This document shows, piece after piece, positions 1 to 7,022 of a stretch of 11,229 nt of DNA. The first letter of the stretch is position 1, and each line of letters begins with the position of its first letter. Below the pieces are notes generated by a model. The model did not search any database, had not been told where the DNA came from, and saw only the letters and a program-made list of their open reading frames with translations. The DNA is from Spirochaetia bacterium (lineage in GTDB: Bacteria > Spirochaetota > Spirochaetia > Treponematales > Breznakiellaceae), in the NCBI GenBank assembly GCA_025997795.1, contig BNVB01000066.1, positions 1-11,229 of the forward strand, read 5' to 3'. The position numbers were made by a program, and so were the translations under genes.

Positions 1-3000
1 GCCGATGCGGTTAAAACTGAGGGTGGGGGAATGTTCCGTCGTTTCGGTATAACGGCCATAGGGTACAAGGCCAAGTTTGATAAGCGCCTGGAATCCGTTG
101 CAAATTCCCAGCATAAGACCGTCTTTGCCGAGCAGCGTGTTCACCGCTTCGGCTGCCGCCGGAGCGCGGAACACATTGGCAATAAATTTCCCTGAACCGT
201 CGGGTTCGTCCCCGGCGCTAAAACCGCCGGAAAGGGCGATGATTTGGGCTTCCGCAACAGCCGCCGCCAGTTCGTCAATGGAAGCGCGGATGTCGGCGGC
301 GCTGCGGTTTCTAAAAACCACCAGCCGGGTTTTTGCCCCCGCTTTACGGAATGCCCGTTCCATGTCCCATTCGCAGTTGGTTCCGGGAAATACCGGAAGC
401 ACCACCAGCGGTTTGGCGAATGTTGTTGGTGAATGACGAAGTACAGATGTTTTTTGCGGCACACTGGCTGGCGCAGTCAGCGCAGTGTGCTTCGCCATTG
501 GCTGTGGGTTTCTTGCTTCTGCCTGAGGATTTTCCGTCATTGTCTGCGGATACACCTTGGCCAGCGGCGCTTCGTAAATCTGCCGCAGTTCCGTTAAAGA
601 ACACTCCGCAAAACGCGGTGCTTTAGCGCCGGACTTTTTGCCGTCTGATGTTACAATACGGAACACAGGTTTGGCAATGGTCCGCGCTGTTTCCCTCCAC
701 ATACAAGGTATGTCTTTGAATACCGCCGTTAGATCTTCTTCGCCATTGCTGCTCCAGGGCGATTTTTTTAATGCCGCTCCGTCAAGTTCAATCAGCACTG
801 CGCCGGCATAGTTTTTTTCGTTCACAAGGCCAAGATTCCCGGCGCAGATTTCGACACCGGTCATATTACCGGCAGCCATAAGAAAGAGCGCCGCCGTTGT
901 ACCGCCGGATCCAACGGGATAGGCGGCTTTGACCAGACCCTGTTTGGTAAGGGCTGCCAATCCATTCATGATTGCTTTGAAAGTCTCCCATTCGCCGGAA
1001 GAATCCGTCGCCGAAGAATCTGCACACAACAAAATGACGGGATTACCCGGTTTGCCACTCAATGTCCCGGAACGGACCGATGCGGCATTGGCGGTTCCGG
1101 CGGCAAAAACTACCACCGTTGATGGAACCGTCAACTCTATGCCGTTGGCGGGATCACTGTAGGTGCCGGACATGGAATCTTTGCCGCCGATGGCGGGAAC
1201 GCCCAGGGCAAGTTGTGCTTCCAGTGCGCCAAGAAGGGCGGCGGCGGGGCGGCCCCAGGATTCAGGATTTTCCATTCGTTCAAAATATTCCTGCATGGAC
1301 AGCCGGGCTTTCCAGGGGTCGCCGCCAAGACAGGCAAATTTTGCCAGCGCTTCTTTTACCGCAGCCTTGGATCCTTCGTAGGGATTTTTCTGGGTCAGCG
1401 TTGGATTAAAACCAAAACTCATAATACTGGCGGTAAGGCTGGTAAGGAATCTGCCGTTACCGGGCGGTACGGGGAGCAGCGCAGCCATACCACATTCGGG
1501 GGTGGCCTGTTCTTTTCCACCCCAGGGGAACAGTACCGATGATGCGCCGATGGATCCGTCAAAACGTTCCTGCAGGCCCCGGCGGGACCCGCTGCGGAGG
1601 GAACCAAGTTCATCTTTTAGTTTATCAAGTAACAACACAGGGTCCGGTTCAAAAATACCCGGCTGTTCGTTTTCGGCATCCATTCCAAAACCCGCGGCAT
1701 CCATTCCAGTCCCCGCGGTTTCCGGAAGAACAATCGTTACCCGTGTTGATTTGGCTGGACCGCCGGAATCAAGGAGCGCACGGTCCAGGTCAACAATTGT
1801 TTTACCCTGCCAGGTCATCCGTAGGCGCGGTGCGGCGGTAACAGCGGCAATGACTGCAGCATCAAGGTTTTCTGCGGCGGCCAGGCTGATAAGGGTTTCG
1901 GCGTGTTCCGGATCGCAGACTACGGCCATACGTTCCTGGGATTCGGAAATGGCAAGTTCTGTTCCGTTAAGGCCGGCGTACTTTTTTGGCACAGCGTCAA
2001 GGTTGATGTCGAGGCCGGCGGCTAATTCGCCCACGGCAACGGAGACGCCGCCCGCGCCAAAATCGTTGCAGCGTTTAATAAGGGTGGTAAAGCCGGGATT
2101 ACGGAACAGCCGCTGGAGTTTGCGCTCTTCCACGGCGTTGCCTTTTTGTACTTCCGCTCCGGCAGTTTCGACCGATTCACCCGAATGGGCTTTGCTGGAA
2201 CCGGTAGCGCCGCCGATGCCGTCGCGGCCGGTTTTGCCGCCAATAAGAAGCACCAGGTCGCCGGGGGCGGGTTCGGCCCGGTGTACCTGGGCCGCCGGAA
2301 CAGCGCCAATAACAGCGCCAAGTTCAAGGCGTTTGGCGGTGTAACCGGGATGGTAGAATTCGGCCACCATGCCGGTGGCCAATCCTATCTGGTTGCCGTA
2401 GGATGAATAACCCGCAGCCGCTTCCCGGGCAATCTTAATCTGGGGAAGTTTACCCGGTAAGGTTTCCGCCAGGCTTTGCCGGGGATCGCCGCCGCCGGAA
2501 ACCCGCATGGCTTGGTAAACATAGGCGCGGCCGGAAAGGGGATCGCGTATTGCTCCGCCAAGACAGGTGGCTGCTCCGCCGAAAGGTTCAATTTCCGTTG
2601 GATGGTTGTGGGTTTCGTTTTTAAAAAGGAGCAGCCAGGGTTCTTCAATGGTACAGTGTCTCTGACCTTCGGCCAAATCGAAAAGAGCAGTAACCTTGAT
2701 GGTACAGGCATTGATCTCCGGCGATTCATCCAGGTCTGCAAGCAGACCCCGTTTCTTTAACACCCTGGCGCCGATGGTGGCCATGTCCATAAGCGTACGG
2801 GGCCGTTCGCTGGTTTTGCTGCCGTAGACTTCCCGGCGTGCCGCTTCGTACAGCGCCAGGGCATTACGCAGCGCTGGCGCCGGATCGGTCGCCGCATCGG
2901 CCGCAAAATTTGCCGCCGAATCGGCGACCGATCCGGCGCTGGTGCCTTTGATATCAATGGATTCCAGAATGGTGGTAAAGGTTGTATGGCGGCAGTGATC

Positions 3001-3639
3001 GGACCAGTAGGTGTCCAGTACCCGCTGTTCTGTTTCGCCGTTGGATACCCCGGCGGCGGCCGCGCTTAGTTCCTGTTCAGCCTTGTCTTCGTTAACCAGC
3101 CGGGAATCGACGGGGTTTACCAAATAGTTTTTAACCACATTAAGGGCCGTTTTGTCCAAGGGTTCTTTTGCTTGCAAAACAAAAAATTTTGCACAGCGAA
3201 TTACGGGTTTTATACCGGTAACCAGTTCCACGCACTGTTCTGCAGAATCGGCACGCTGATCATACTGGCCGGGCAAATATTCAACACCAAAGACCGAAAG
3301 ACAGTCATTCCCGTTTGCCGTTTCCGGCAGGGTGTTGTAGTAAACTTGATCGCATTGGGGTTCAGAAAAAACAAGCCGCAGGGCTTTTTCAAATTGATCG
3401 CCGCCAAAGTCCGCGCTTATATCGTAACGGTTAAGGATGCGCAGATCCACAAGCTGGGTCAGCCCGTGATACTGGGAACCCCGGTTTCCGCTAAAGCCGG
3501 AACCCCGGTTATCCTCTAAAGAGGAAACCAGAAACGCAGTAATATCGGCTTTAAGGCGGCGGGCTTCTATGTCAAACCCCGGCTTCTTTTCTACAAAGAT
3601 CCGTCGTACATTGGATCCACGGATAACCGGTTCTGCCAT
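1..3639 (-). CDS. Phosphoribosylformylglycinamidine synthase, single-chain PurL (partial, left copy)
   Basis: This is the left-arm copy of the FGAM synthase gene, running from the ATG at 3639 leftwards off the window at base 1. It is open for 1213 codons and lacks its C-terminal end. The enzyme converts FGAR, glutamine and ATP to FGAM in the fourth step of de novo purine synthesis in the cytoplasm. An AGGAGG ribosome binding site lies four bases upstream of the start (3644-3649 on the minus strand). The sequence is identical to the right-arm copy at 7591-11229, where domains and residues are described. It is divergent from the tRNA at 3746. Because the duplication is probably technical, this should not be counted as evidence for two purL genes. 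Confidence 0.93.
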   Translation of the reverse strand, partial: MAEPVIRGSNVRRIFVEKKPGFDIEARRLKADITAFLVSSLEDNRGSGFSGNRGSQYHGLTQLVDLRILNRYDISADFGGDQFEKALRLVFSEPQCDQVYYNTLPETANGNDCLSVFGVEYLPGQYDQRADSAEQCVELVTGIKPVIRCAKFFVLQAKEPLDKTALNVVKNYLVNPVDSRLVNEDKAEQELSAAAAGVSNGETEQRVLDTYWSDHCRHTTFTTILESIDIKGTSAGSVADSAANFAADAATDPAPALRNALALYEAARREVYGSKTSERPRTLMDMATIGARVLKKRGLLADLDESPEINACTIKVTALFDLAEGQRHCTIEEPWLLLFKNETHNHPTEIEPFGGAATCLGGAIRDPLSGRAYVYQAMRVSGGGDPRQSLAETLPGKLPQIKIAREAAAGYSSYGNQIGLATGMVAEFYHPGYTAKRLELGAVIGAVPAAQVHRAEPAPGDLVLLIGGKTGRDGIGGATGSSKAHSGESVETAGAEVQKGNAVEERKLQRLFRNPGFTTLIKRCNDFGAGGVSVAVGELAAGLDINLDAVPKKYAGLNGTELAISESQERMAVVCDPEHAETLISLAAAENLDAAVIAAVTAAPRLRMTWQGKTIVDLDRALLDSGGPAKSTRVTIVLPETAGTGMDAAGFGMDAENEQPGIFEPDPVLLLDKLKDELGSLRSGSRRGLQERFDGSIGASSVLFPWGGKEQATPECGMAALLPVPPGNGRFLTSLTASIMSFGFNPTLTQKNPYEGSKAAVKEALAKFACLGGDPWKARLSMQEYFERMENPESWGRPAAALLGALEAQLALGVPAIGGKDSMSGTYSDPANGIELTVPSTVVVFAAGTANAASVRSGTLSGKPGNPVILLCADSSATDSSGEWETFKAIMNGLAALTKQGLVKAAYPVGSGGTTAALFLMAAGNMTGVEICAGNLGLVNEKNYAGAVLIELDGAALKKSPWSSNGEEDLTAVFKDIPCMWRETARTIAKPVFRIVTSDGKKSGAKAPRFAECSLTELRQIYEAPLAKVYPQTMTENPQAEARNPQPMAKHTALTAPASVPQKTSVLRHSPTTFAKPLVVLPVFPGTNCEWDMERAFRKAGAKTRLVVFRNRSAADIRASIDELAAAVAEAQIIALSGGFSAGDEPDGSGKFIANVFRAPAAAEAVNTLLGKDGLMLGICNGFQALIKLGLVPYGRYTETTEHSPTLSFNRIG
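459..490. repeat. Hairpin in purL linker (left copy)
   Basis: Mirror of 10740-10771. It has outer arms GCACACTG and CAGTGTGC plus an inner 4-bp stem, and lies in the codons for the linker before the glutaminase domain. Confidence 0.7.
1677..1718 (-). repeat. Tandem 21-bp repeat in purL (left copy)
   Basis: Mirror of the two 21-base units at 9512-9553, which encode a doubled seven-residue segment in purL. Confidence 0.8.
2877..2939. repeat. 63-bp palindromic insert in purL (left copy)
   Basis: Mirror of 8291-8353. Perfect 18-base inverted arms enclose a further imperfectly paired core, inside an Ala/Asp/Ser-rich stretch of PurL. Confidence 0.85.
3475..3510 (-). repeat. Paired 12-bp direct repeat in purL (left copy)
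   Basis: Mirror of 7720-7755. Two exact copies of AACCGGGGTTCC (read on the purL strand) sit 24 bases apart, keeping the reading frame. Confidence 0.8.
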
Positions 3640-3643
3640 GACC

Positions 3644-3649
3644 CCTCCT
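3644..3649 (-). promoter_or_regulatory. purL ribosome binding site (left copy)
   Basis: AGGAGG on the minus strand, four bases before the ATG that ends at 3639. It fixes this start over other in-frame ATGs. Confidence 0.8.
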
Positions 3650-3654
3650 GCCTT

Positions 3655-3684
3655 ATTATCTCTGAAAAGCGCCGACATTGACAA
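3655..3684 (-). promoter_or_regulatory. Candidate sigma-70-type purL promoter (left copy)
   Basis: On the minus strand, TTGTCA (3684-3679) and GATAAT (3660-3655) are each 5/6 to consensus with an 18-base spacer. The predicted start of transcription falls close to the ribosome binding site, giving an unusually short leader. Its -35 box overlaps the tRNA -35 box on the other strand. This was judged by motif match only. Confidence 0.45.
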
Positions 3685-3707
3685 TAGCAGGCGGAAAAGG
3701 TTACGCT
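3678..3707 (+). promoter_or_regulatory. Candidate tRNA-Arg promoter (left copy)
   Basis: A perfect -35 hexamer TTGACA at 3678-3683 is followed after 18 bases by a weak -10 TACGCT at 3702-3707, about 40 bases before the tRNA. The -35 box overlaps that of purL on the opposite strand. The -10 assignment is uncertain. Confidence 0.35.
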
Positions 3708-3745
3708 AAGATTGGAATCGAAGGATAGTGAGATTTTAATTCCAT

Positions 3746-3818
3746 GGTCCAGTAGCTCAGTGGATAGAGCGGCTGCCTCCTAAGCAGCAGGTCGGCCGTC
3801 CGATTCGGCCCTGGATCA
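3746..3818 (+). tRNA. tRNA-Arg (anticodon CCT), left copy
   Basis: A 73-base cloverleaf can be folded by eye. The acceptor stem GGTCCAG pairs with CTGGATC (one G-U). The D arm is GCTC/GAGC, the anticodon arm GCTGC/GCAGC has loop CTCCTAA giving anticodon CCT, the variable region is AGGTC, and the T arm is GGCCG/CGGCC with loop TCCGATT. The discriminator base is A and CCA is not encoded. It reads AGG arginine codons, which occur in both purL and the TPR gene. It is transcribed away from purL and towards the hypothetical ORFs. A tRNA gene bordering unknown ORFs is a typical island integration site, but no duplicated tRNA 3' end is visible downstream. Confidence 0.95.
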
Positions 3819-3823
3819 TCAAG

Positions 3824-3846
3824 AAGTCCTTATAGGATAAGGACTT
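3824..3846 (+). terminator. Hairpin just after tRNA-Arg (left copy)
   Basis: A perfect 10-bp stem, AAGTCCTTAT / ATAAGGACTT, with loop AGG, begins six bases after the tRNA. No T-run follows, so it is not a classic intrinsic terminator. It could end the tRNA transcript, mark its 3' processing, or be a protein-binding dyad. Confidence 0.5.
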
Positions 3847-3869
3847 ACGAGGAATCACAGCAATTGAAA

Positions 3870-3899
3870 ATGACAAATCGCAGGGATTAAAGGTATATA
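3870..3899 (+). promoter_or_regulatory. Weak candidate promoter for the hypothetical ORFs
   Basis: ATGACA (3870-3875, 5/6) and TATATA (3894-3899, 4/6) with an 18-base spacer lie 24 bases before the ATG of the 107-aa ORF. The region is AT-richer than its surroundings. The mirror copy lies at 7331-7360. This is motif match only. Confidence 0.3.
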
Positions 3900-3923
3900 C
3901 AAACCAGCGGAAGTATTGGAATT

Positions 3924-4247
3924 ATGAAAACGATACAGGACTATCTCAACGATCCCCGGATAACCGGAGACCTGGGGCTTATGCGCGGCCCGGAGGAAAT
4001 ACGAACAATCCACGCCATCCGACTCAAGCAGCAGGACGAAACGGCGGGGATGTCCTTTGAGGAGAAAGAAGCTTTACACCGGAAACGGACTGACGCGATG
4101 TTTGATAGCTTGGGGCTGTCCCTTCCGCAGTATGTCAACTTTGCCGGTTACCATGGAATATTTGACCCTGAAACAGGCGTTCTCAAGGAAAACAGGAGGA
4201 AAACAAAATGGAACGATCCATTCACCTCGGCAAGGAAGCATGGCTGA
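3924..4247 (+). CDS. Hypothetical 107-aa protein (left copy)
   Basis: A small, highly charged, probably cytoplasmic protein with no signal peptide or membrane segment. I recognise no catalytic motif. The N-terminal two thirds (for example IRTIHAIRLKQQDE around residues 26-39, then a Glu/Lys-rich helix and DSLGLSLPQYVNFAG near 71-85) look like a compact helical fold. I have an impression of similar small bacterial proteins with an EIR-IHAIR-type helix, but cannot name a family. The start has only a weak GGAAG about ten bases upstream. Its last 40 bases overlap the start of the propeller/TPR gene in another frame, so the two are probably translationally coupled. The basic tail (residues about 88-107) is read partly through the next gene's RBS and start, so the C-terminus could be a product of local rearrangement. 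Confidence 0.6.
   Translation: MKTIQDYLNDPRITGDLGLMRGPEEIRTIHAIRLKQQDETAGMSFEEKEALHRKRTDAMFDSLGLSLPQYVNFAGYHGIFDPETGVLKENRRKTKWNDPFTSARKHG
4194..4199 (+). promoter_or_regulatory. Ribosome binding site of propeller/TPR gene (left copy)
   Basis: AGGAGG lies eight bases before the ATG at 4208, inside the preceding ORF. It selects this start. Confidence 0.75.
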
Positions 4248-5599
4248 AATATTTTCACGGATGGGAGATCGTAGATTGCGCTATCCGCGAAAACCGCGAA
4301 ACGAAAGTGGTCTATTTTTGCGTGCGCAAATTACCACGGAATGAACAGGCAGATGTGTGGGATACTCAAATTCCCACGCGGTTTTTTGCACTCAATATCG
4401 CAGAACGCGATCGATATAGCTTGAGTACAAGTACAGGATTTGATCGTCCTCGTATCGGTGTAACGCTATTGCCAGAGCCGCGCGGCATTCTTGTCTCTCG
4501 TGATGATGATGGTAATGCTCTTGTATCGGGTAAAGGTGTATCTGATGCGCAAGAACAGATTGCGCCAAATAAAAACCCCATGACAACCCGCATTAAATGT
4601 ATCAATGGCTATGCGTATTCGGTTGGCTGGTATCGCACAATCTACAAGCGAATCGATGAGGGCAAATGGGAGCGTTTTGGCGATCTGCCGCATGGCAAAC
4701 ATATTGAGCAGGTGGGTTTTGAAGATATAGACGCATTTTCGGACAACGAAATGTATGCCGTCGGCGGGCATGGCGATGTGTGGATGTATGACGGCAGGGG
4801 GTGGGGGGCGATCGACTTTCCGAGCACAGAGCAGCTTTCAGTCGTAGTATGCGCGGGCGACGGCAGCGTTTATGTCGGCGGCGAAGGCTTGTGGCGGGGC
4901 AAAAAAGAGGGCGGAAAATTAAGCTGGGAACGGTTCGGAGGCGGCGGCGGCTGGGCAACCCTGTGGAATGACGCGGTGTGGTTTGAAGACAAGCTGTGGC
5001 TCTCCTCCGACACCAAGTTTATGGTTTGGGACGGCAAAAGTTTGGAGCGCGTAACGGGCGAAGGAGCCCAAATCTTCGGCGGTCATCTCGACGCGCGAGA
5101 CGGTTTGCTGCTAGCAGCCAACGATACAAAAGCTATGGTTTATGACGGCAAAGAGTGGCGCACCCTGATTGCATCGTACGAGCTTACGGCAGAGGAGATA
5201 AGCGAATACAACGAGAGGGAGAGAGCAGAAGAAGGCGAGCAAAAAAACGAAATAGAATTTGATCGCGGTTTGTATGCGGCGTCGAACGACGAATACGAGG
5301 AGGCGATCGAGCATTTTACGCGGGAGATCGAGAGCGGCAGGCGCAATAAAGCAGAGGTCTATTACGAACGCGGACAGTCGCACTACAAACTCGGCGATAG
5401 CGCGCGAGCGATCGAGGATTGTACGCGGGCGATCGAGCTAAGCTCAAACTTTGATTTGGCATATATCACTCGCGGCAAATCGTATGCTGCGCTTGGCGAT
5501 TATAAAAGGGCGAAAGAGGACGCAAAAAAAGCGTGTGAAGAATGGGGCGAATGCGATCTATTGCAAGCGTTGGAAAAAGAGGGCAAGACTAGCGATTAA
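4208..5599 (+). CDS. Beta-propeller-like and TPR repeat protein, function unknown (complete copy)
   Basis: This is the only complete copy of this gene (463 aa, stop TAA at 5597-5599). Residues 1-110 match nothing I know. Residues about 120-320 carry blade-like repeats rich in Trp, Gly and Asp: WERFG at 154 and 240, YDGRGW at 194-199, VWDGK at 273-277 and YDGKEW at 312-317, as in WD40/Kelch-like propellers. A charged linker (about 323-349) leads to three TPR motifs, roughly 350-382, 383-416 and 417-450, with the usual G/Y/A/F spacing (GLYAASNDEYEEAIEHF, then YYERGQSHYKLGD and ITRGKSYAALGDY). No signal peptide or membrane segment is seen, so it is probably a cytoplasmic protein-interaction scaffold. 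It overlaps the 107-aa ORF by 40 bases and is followed after 15 bases by a related TPR ORF. GCGATCG heptamers are unusually frequent here. Its biological role is unknown. Confidence 0.8.
   Translation: MERSIHLGKEAWLKYFHGWEIVDCAIRENRETKVVYFCVRKLPRNEQADVWDTQIPTRFFALNIAERDRYSLSTSTGFDRPRIGVTLLPEPRGILVSRDDDGNALVSGKGVSDAQEQIAPNKNPMTTRIKCINGYAYSVGWYRTIYKRIDEGKWERFGDLPHGKHIEQVGFEDIDAFSDNEMYAVGGHGDVWMYDGRGWGAIDFPSTEQLSVVVCAGDGSVYVGGEGLWRGKKEGGKLSWERFGGGGGWATLWNDAVWFEDKLWLSSDTKFMVWDGKSLERVTGEGAQIFGGHLDARDGLLLAANDTKAMVYDGKEWRTLIASYELTAEEISEYNERERAEEGEQKNEIEFDRGLYAASNDEYEEAIEHFTREIESGRRNKAEVYYERGQSHYKLGDSARAIEDCTRAIELSSNFDLAYITRGKSYAALGDYKRAKEDAKKACEEWGECDLLQALEKEGKTSD
5158..5173 (+). repeat. 16-bp repeat shared by the two TPR genes (copy 1)
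   Basis: GCGCACCCTGATTGCA recurs exactly at 5653-5668, in the same codon frame in each gene (residues RTLIA). In this gene it joins the propeller to the linker before the TPRs. Confidence 0.85.
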
Positions 5600-5756
5600 C
5601 GGCGATCGGGGGCGATGATGAAAAGATTTGTAAAAGATATGTGGAAAAAATTGCGCACCCTGATTGCACCCTATCCGGGCTCTATATCAAAGCTTTCGGT
5701 GGACGAGAGCAGCGAAGAGGAGAGCGCATTTGAACTCGGTATGCATGCGTGTTGTT
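5474..5756 (+). other. Unpaired centre of the inverted duplication
   Basis: These 283 bases occur once. They contain the last 41 codons of the propeller/TPR gene, a 15-base gap, and the first 142 bases of a second TPR gene. The natural sequence runs on from 5473 into this segment; at 5756/5757 it switches to the opposite strand at the complement of 5473. So 5473/5474 is a natural join and 5756/5757 is the novel one. Confidence 0.9.
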
Positions 5757-5764
5757 GCGAGTGA
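5615..5764 (+). pseudogene. Start of a second TPR-family ORF, cut by the fold-back junction
   Basis: An ATG at 5615 (or 5618) opens 49 codons and stops at a TGA at 5762-5764, which already lies in inverted DNA. Residues 1-20 (MMKRFVKDMWKKLRTLIAPY) are a short basic start; then an acidic linker leads to AFELGMHACCCE. This aligns with the neighbour's RTLIA-x-Y, acidic linker and EFDRGLYAASNDE, the opening of its first TPR. I infer a paralogous gene whose TPR repeats continue in the genome beyond 5756 but are lost here; the apparent stop is not real. The ribosome binding site is poor (a G-run at 5608-5612). The 15-base gap to the upstream stop suggests the same operon. Confidence 0.6.
5653..5668 (+). 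repeat. 16-bp repeat shared by the two TPR genes (copy 2)
   Basis: Exact copy of 5158-5173, near the beginning of the second TPR ORF and in the same frame. Confidence 0.85.
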
Positions 5765-7022
5765 TATATGCCAAATCAAAGTTTGAGCTTAGCTCGATCG
5801 CCCGCGTACAATCCTCGATCGCTCGCGCGCTATCGCCGAGTTTGTAGTGCGACTGTCCGCGTTCGTAATAGACCTCTGCTTTATTGCGCCTGCCGCTCTC
5901 GATCTCCCGCGTAAAATGCTCGATCGCCTCCTCGTATTCGTCGTTCGACGCCGCATACAAACCGCGATCAAATTCTATTTCGTTTTTTTGCTCGCCTTCT
6001 TCTGCTCTCTCCCTCTCGTTGTATTCGCTTATCTCCTCTGCCGTAAGCTCGTACGATGCAATCAGGGTGCGCCACTCTTTGCCGTCATAAACCATAGCTT
6101 TTGTATCGTTGGCTGCTAGCAGCAAACCGTCTCGCGCGTCGAGATGACCGCCGAAGATTTGGGCTCCTTCGCCCGTTACGCGCTCCAAACTTTTGCCGTC
6201 CCAAACCATAAACTTGGTGTCGGAGGAGAGCCACAGCTTGTCTTCAAACCACACCGCGTCATTCCACAGGGTTGCCCAGCCGCCGCCGCCTCCGAACCGT
6301 TCCCAGCTTAATTTTCCGCCCTCTTTTTTGCCCCGCCACAAGCCTTCGCCGCCGACATAAACGCTGCCGTCGCCCGCGCATACTACGACTGAAAGCTGCT
6401 CTGTGCTCGGAAAGTCGATCGCCCCCCACCCCCTGCCGTCATACATCCACACATCGCCATGCCCGCCGACGGCATACATTTCGTTGTCCGAAAATGCGTC
6501 TATATCTTCAAAACCCACCTGCTCAATATGTTTGCCATGCGGCAGATCGCCAAAACGCTCCCATTTGCCCTCATCGATTCGCTTGTAGATTGTGCGATAC
6601 CAGCCAACCGAATACGCATAGCCATTGATACATTTAATGCGGGTTGTCATGGGGTTTTTATTTGGCGCAATCTGTTCTTGCGCATCAGATACACCTTTAC
6701 CCGATACAAGAGCATTACCATCATCATCACGAGAGACAAGAATGCCGCGCGGCTCTGGCAATAGCGTTACACCGATACGAGGACGATCAAATCCTGTACT
6801 TGTACTCAAGCTATATCGATCGCGTTCTGCGATATTGAGTGCAAAAAACCGCGTGGGAATTTGAGTATCCCACACATCTGCCTGTTCATTCCGTGGTAAT
6901 TTGCGCACGCAAAAATAGACCACTTTCGTTTCGCGGTTTTCGCGGATAGCGCAATCTACGATCTCCCATCCGTGAAAATATTTCAGCCATGCTTCCTTGC
7001 CGAGGTGAATGGATCGTTCCAT
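5757..7022 (-). pseudogene. Propeller/TPR gene, 3'-truncated chimeric copy
   Basis: The ATG at 7022 begins a copy identical to the gene at 4208-5599 for 422 codons, then breaks in the third TPR at R422. The frame happens to stay open through the reversed central segment to a stop at 5682, adding 24 residues that begin NNTHAYRV and have no relation to a TPR. The predicted 446-aa protein is thus a junction product. It has the same AGGAGG ribosome binding site (7031-7036). If the duplication were real, this would be a truncated gene lacking most of its last TPR. Confidence 0.85.

Larger units (their letters stand above)
1..5473 (+). repeat. Left arm of giant inverted repeat
   Basis: This arm is the reverse complement of 5757-11229, with position i pairing with 11230-i. 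All spot comparisons, including the intergenic DNA around the tRNA, are identical, and all predicted proteins on this arm reappear unchanged on the other. It holds truncated purL, a tRNA-Arg, a 107-aa ORF and the first 422 codons of the propeller/TPR gene. Perfect identity including non-coding DNA means the copies have had no time to diverge, as expected for a fold-back artefact or a very young duplication. Confidence 0.97.

Noticed and set aside
1502..2344. 280-aa open frame opposite purL (mirror 8886-9728)
   Set aside because: It is antisense to conserved purL motifs, with low-complexity Ser/Pro/Arg content and no ribosome binding site. It is open only because of GC-rich codons on the other strand.
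3640..3745. Purine riboswitch upstream of purL
   Set aside because: The gap is 106 bases, the candidate promoter sits next to the ribosome binding site, and I see no three-way-junction or conserved aptamer core.
4797..4808. G5-T-G6 tract as a phase-variation switch in the TPR gene
   Set aside because: The runs are short and interrupted, and identical in both arms. There is no sign of length change.
4602..4958. Arg/Cys-rich minus-strand frame opposite the propeller region (mirror 6272-6628)
   Set aside because: It lies fully inside the propeller/TPR gene with implausible composition (many Arg, His, Cys, Pro) and is a frame shadow.
4407..5608. Cyanobacterial HIP1 octamer
   Set aside because: All six GCGATCG sites are followed by A or G, never C, so none is the GCGATCGC octamer. 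The other genes do not look cyanobacterial.
5474..5756. Hairpin telomere or replication dimer of a linear replicon, as in Borrelia
   Set aside because: A resolved or dimer telomere junction would be symmetric at its centre. Here 283 bases of ordinary coding sequence lie between the arms and the joint falls inside genes.
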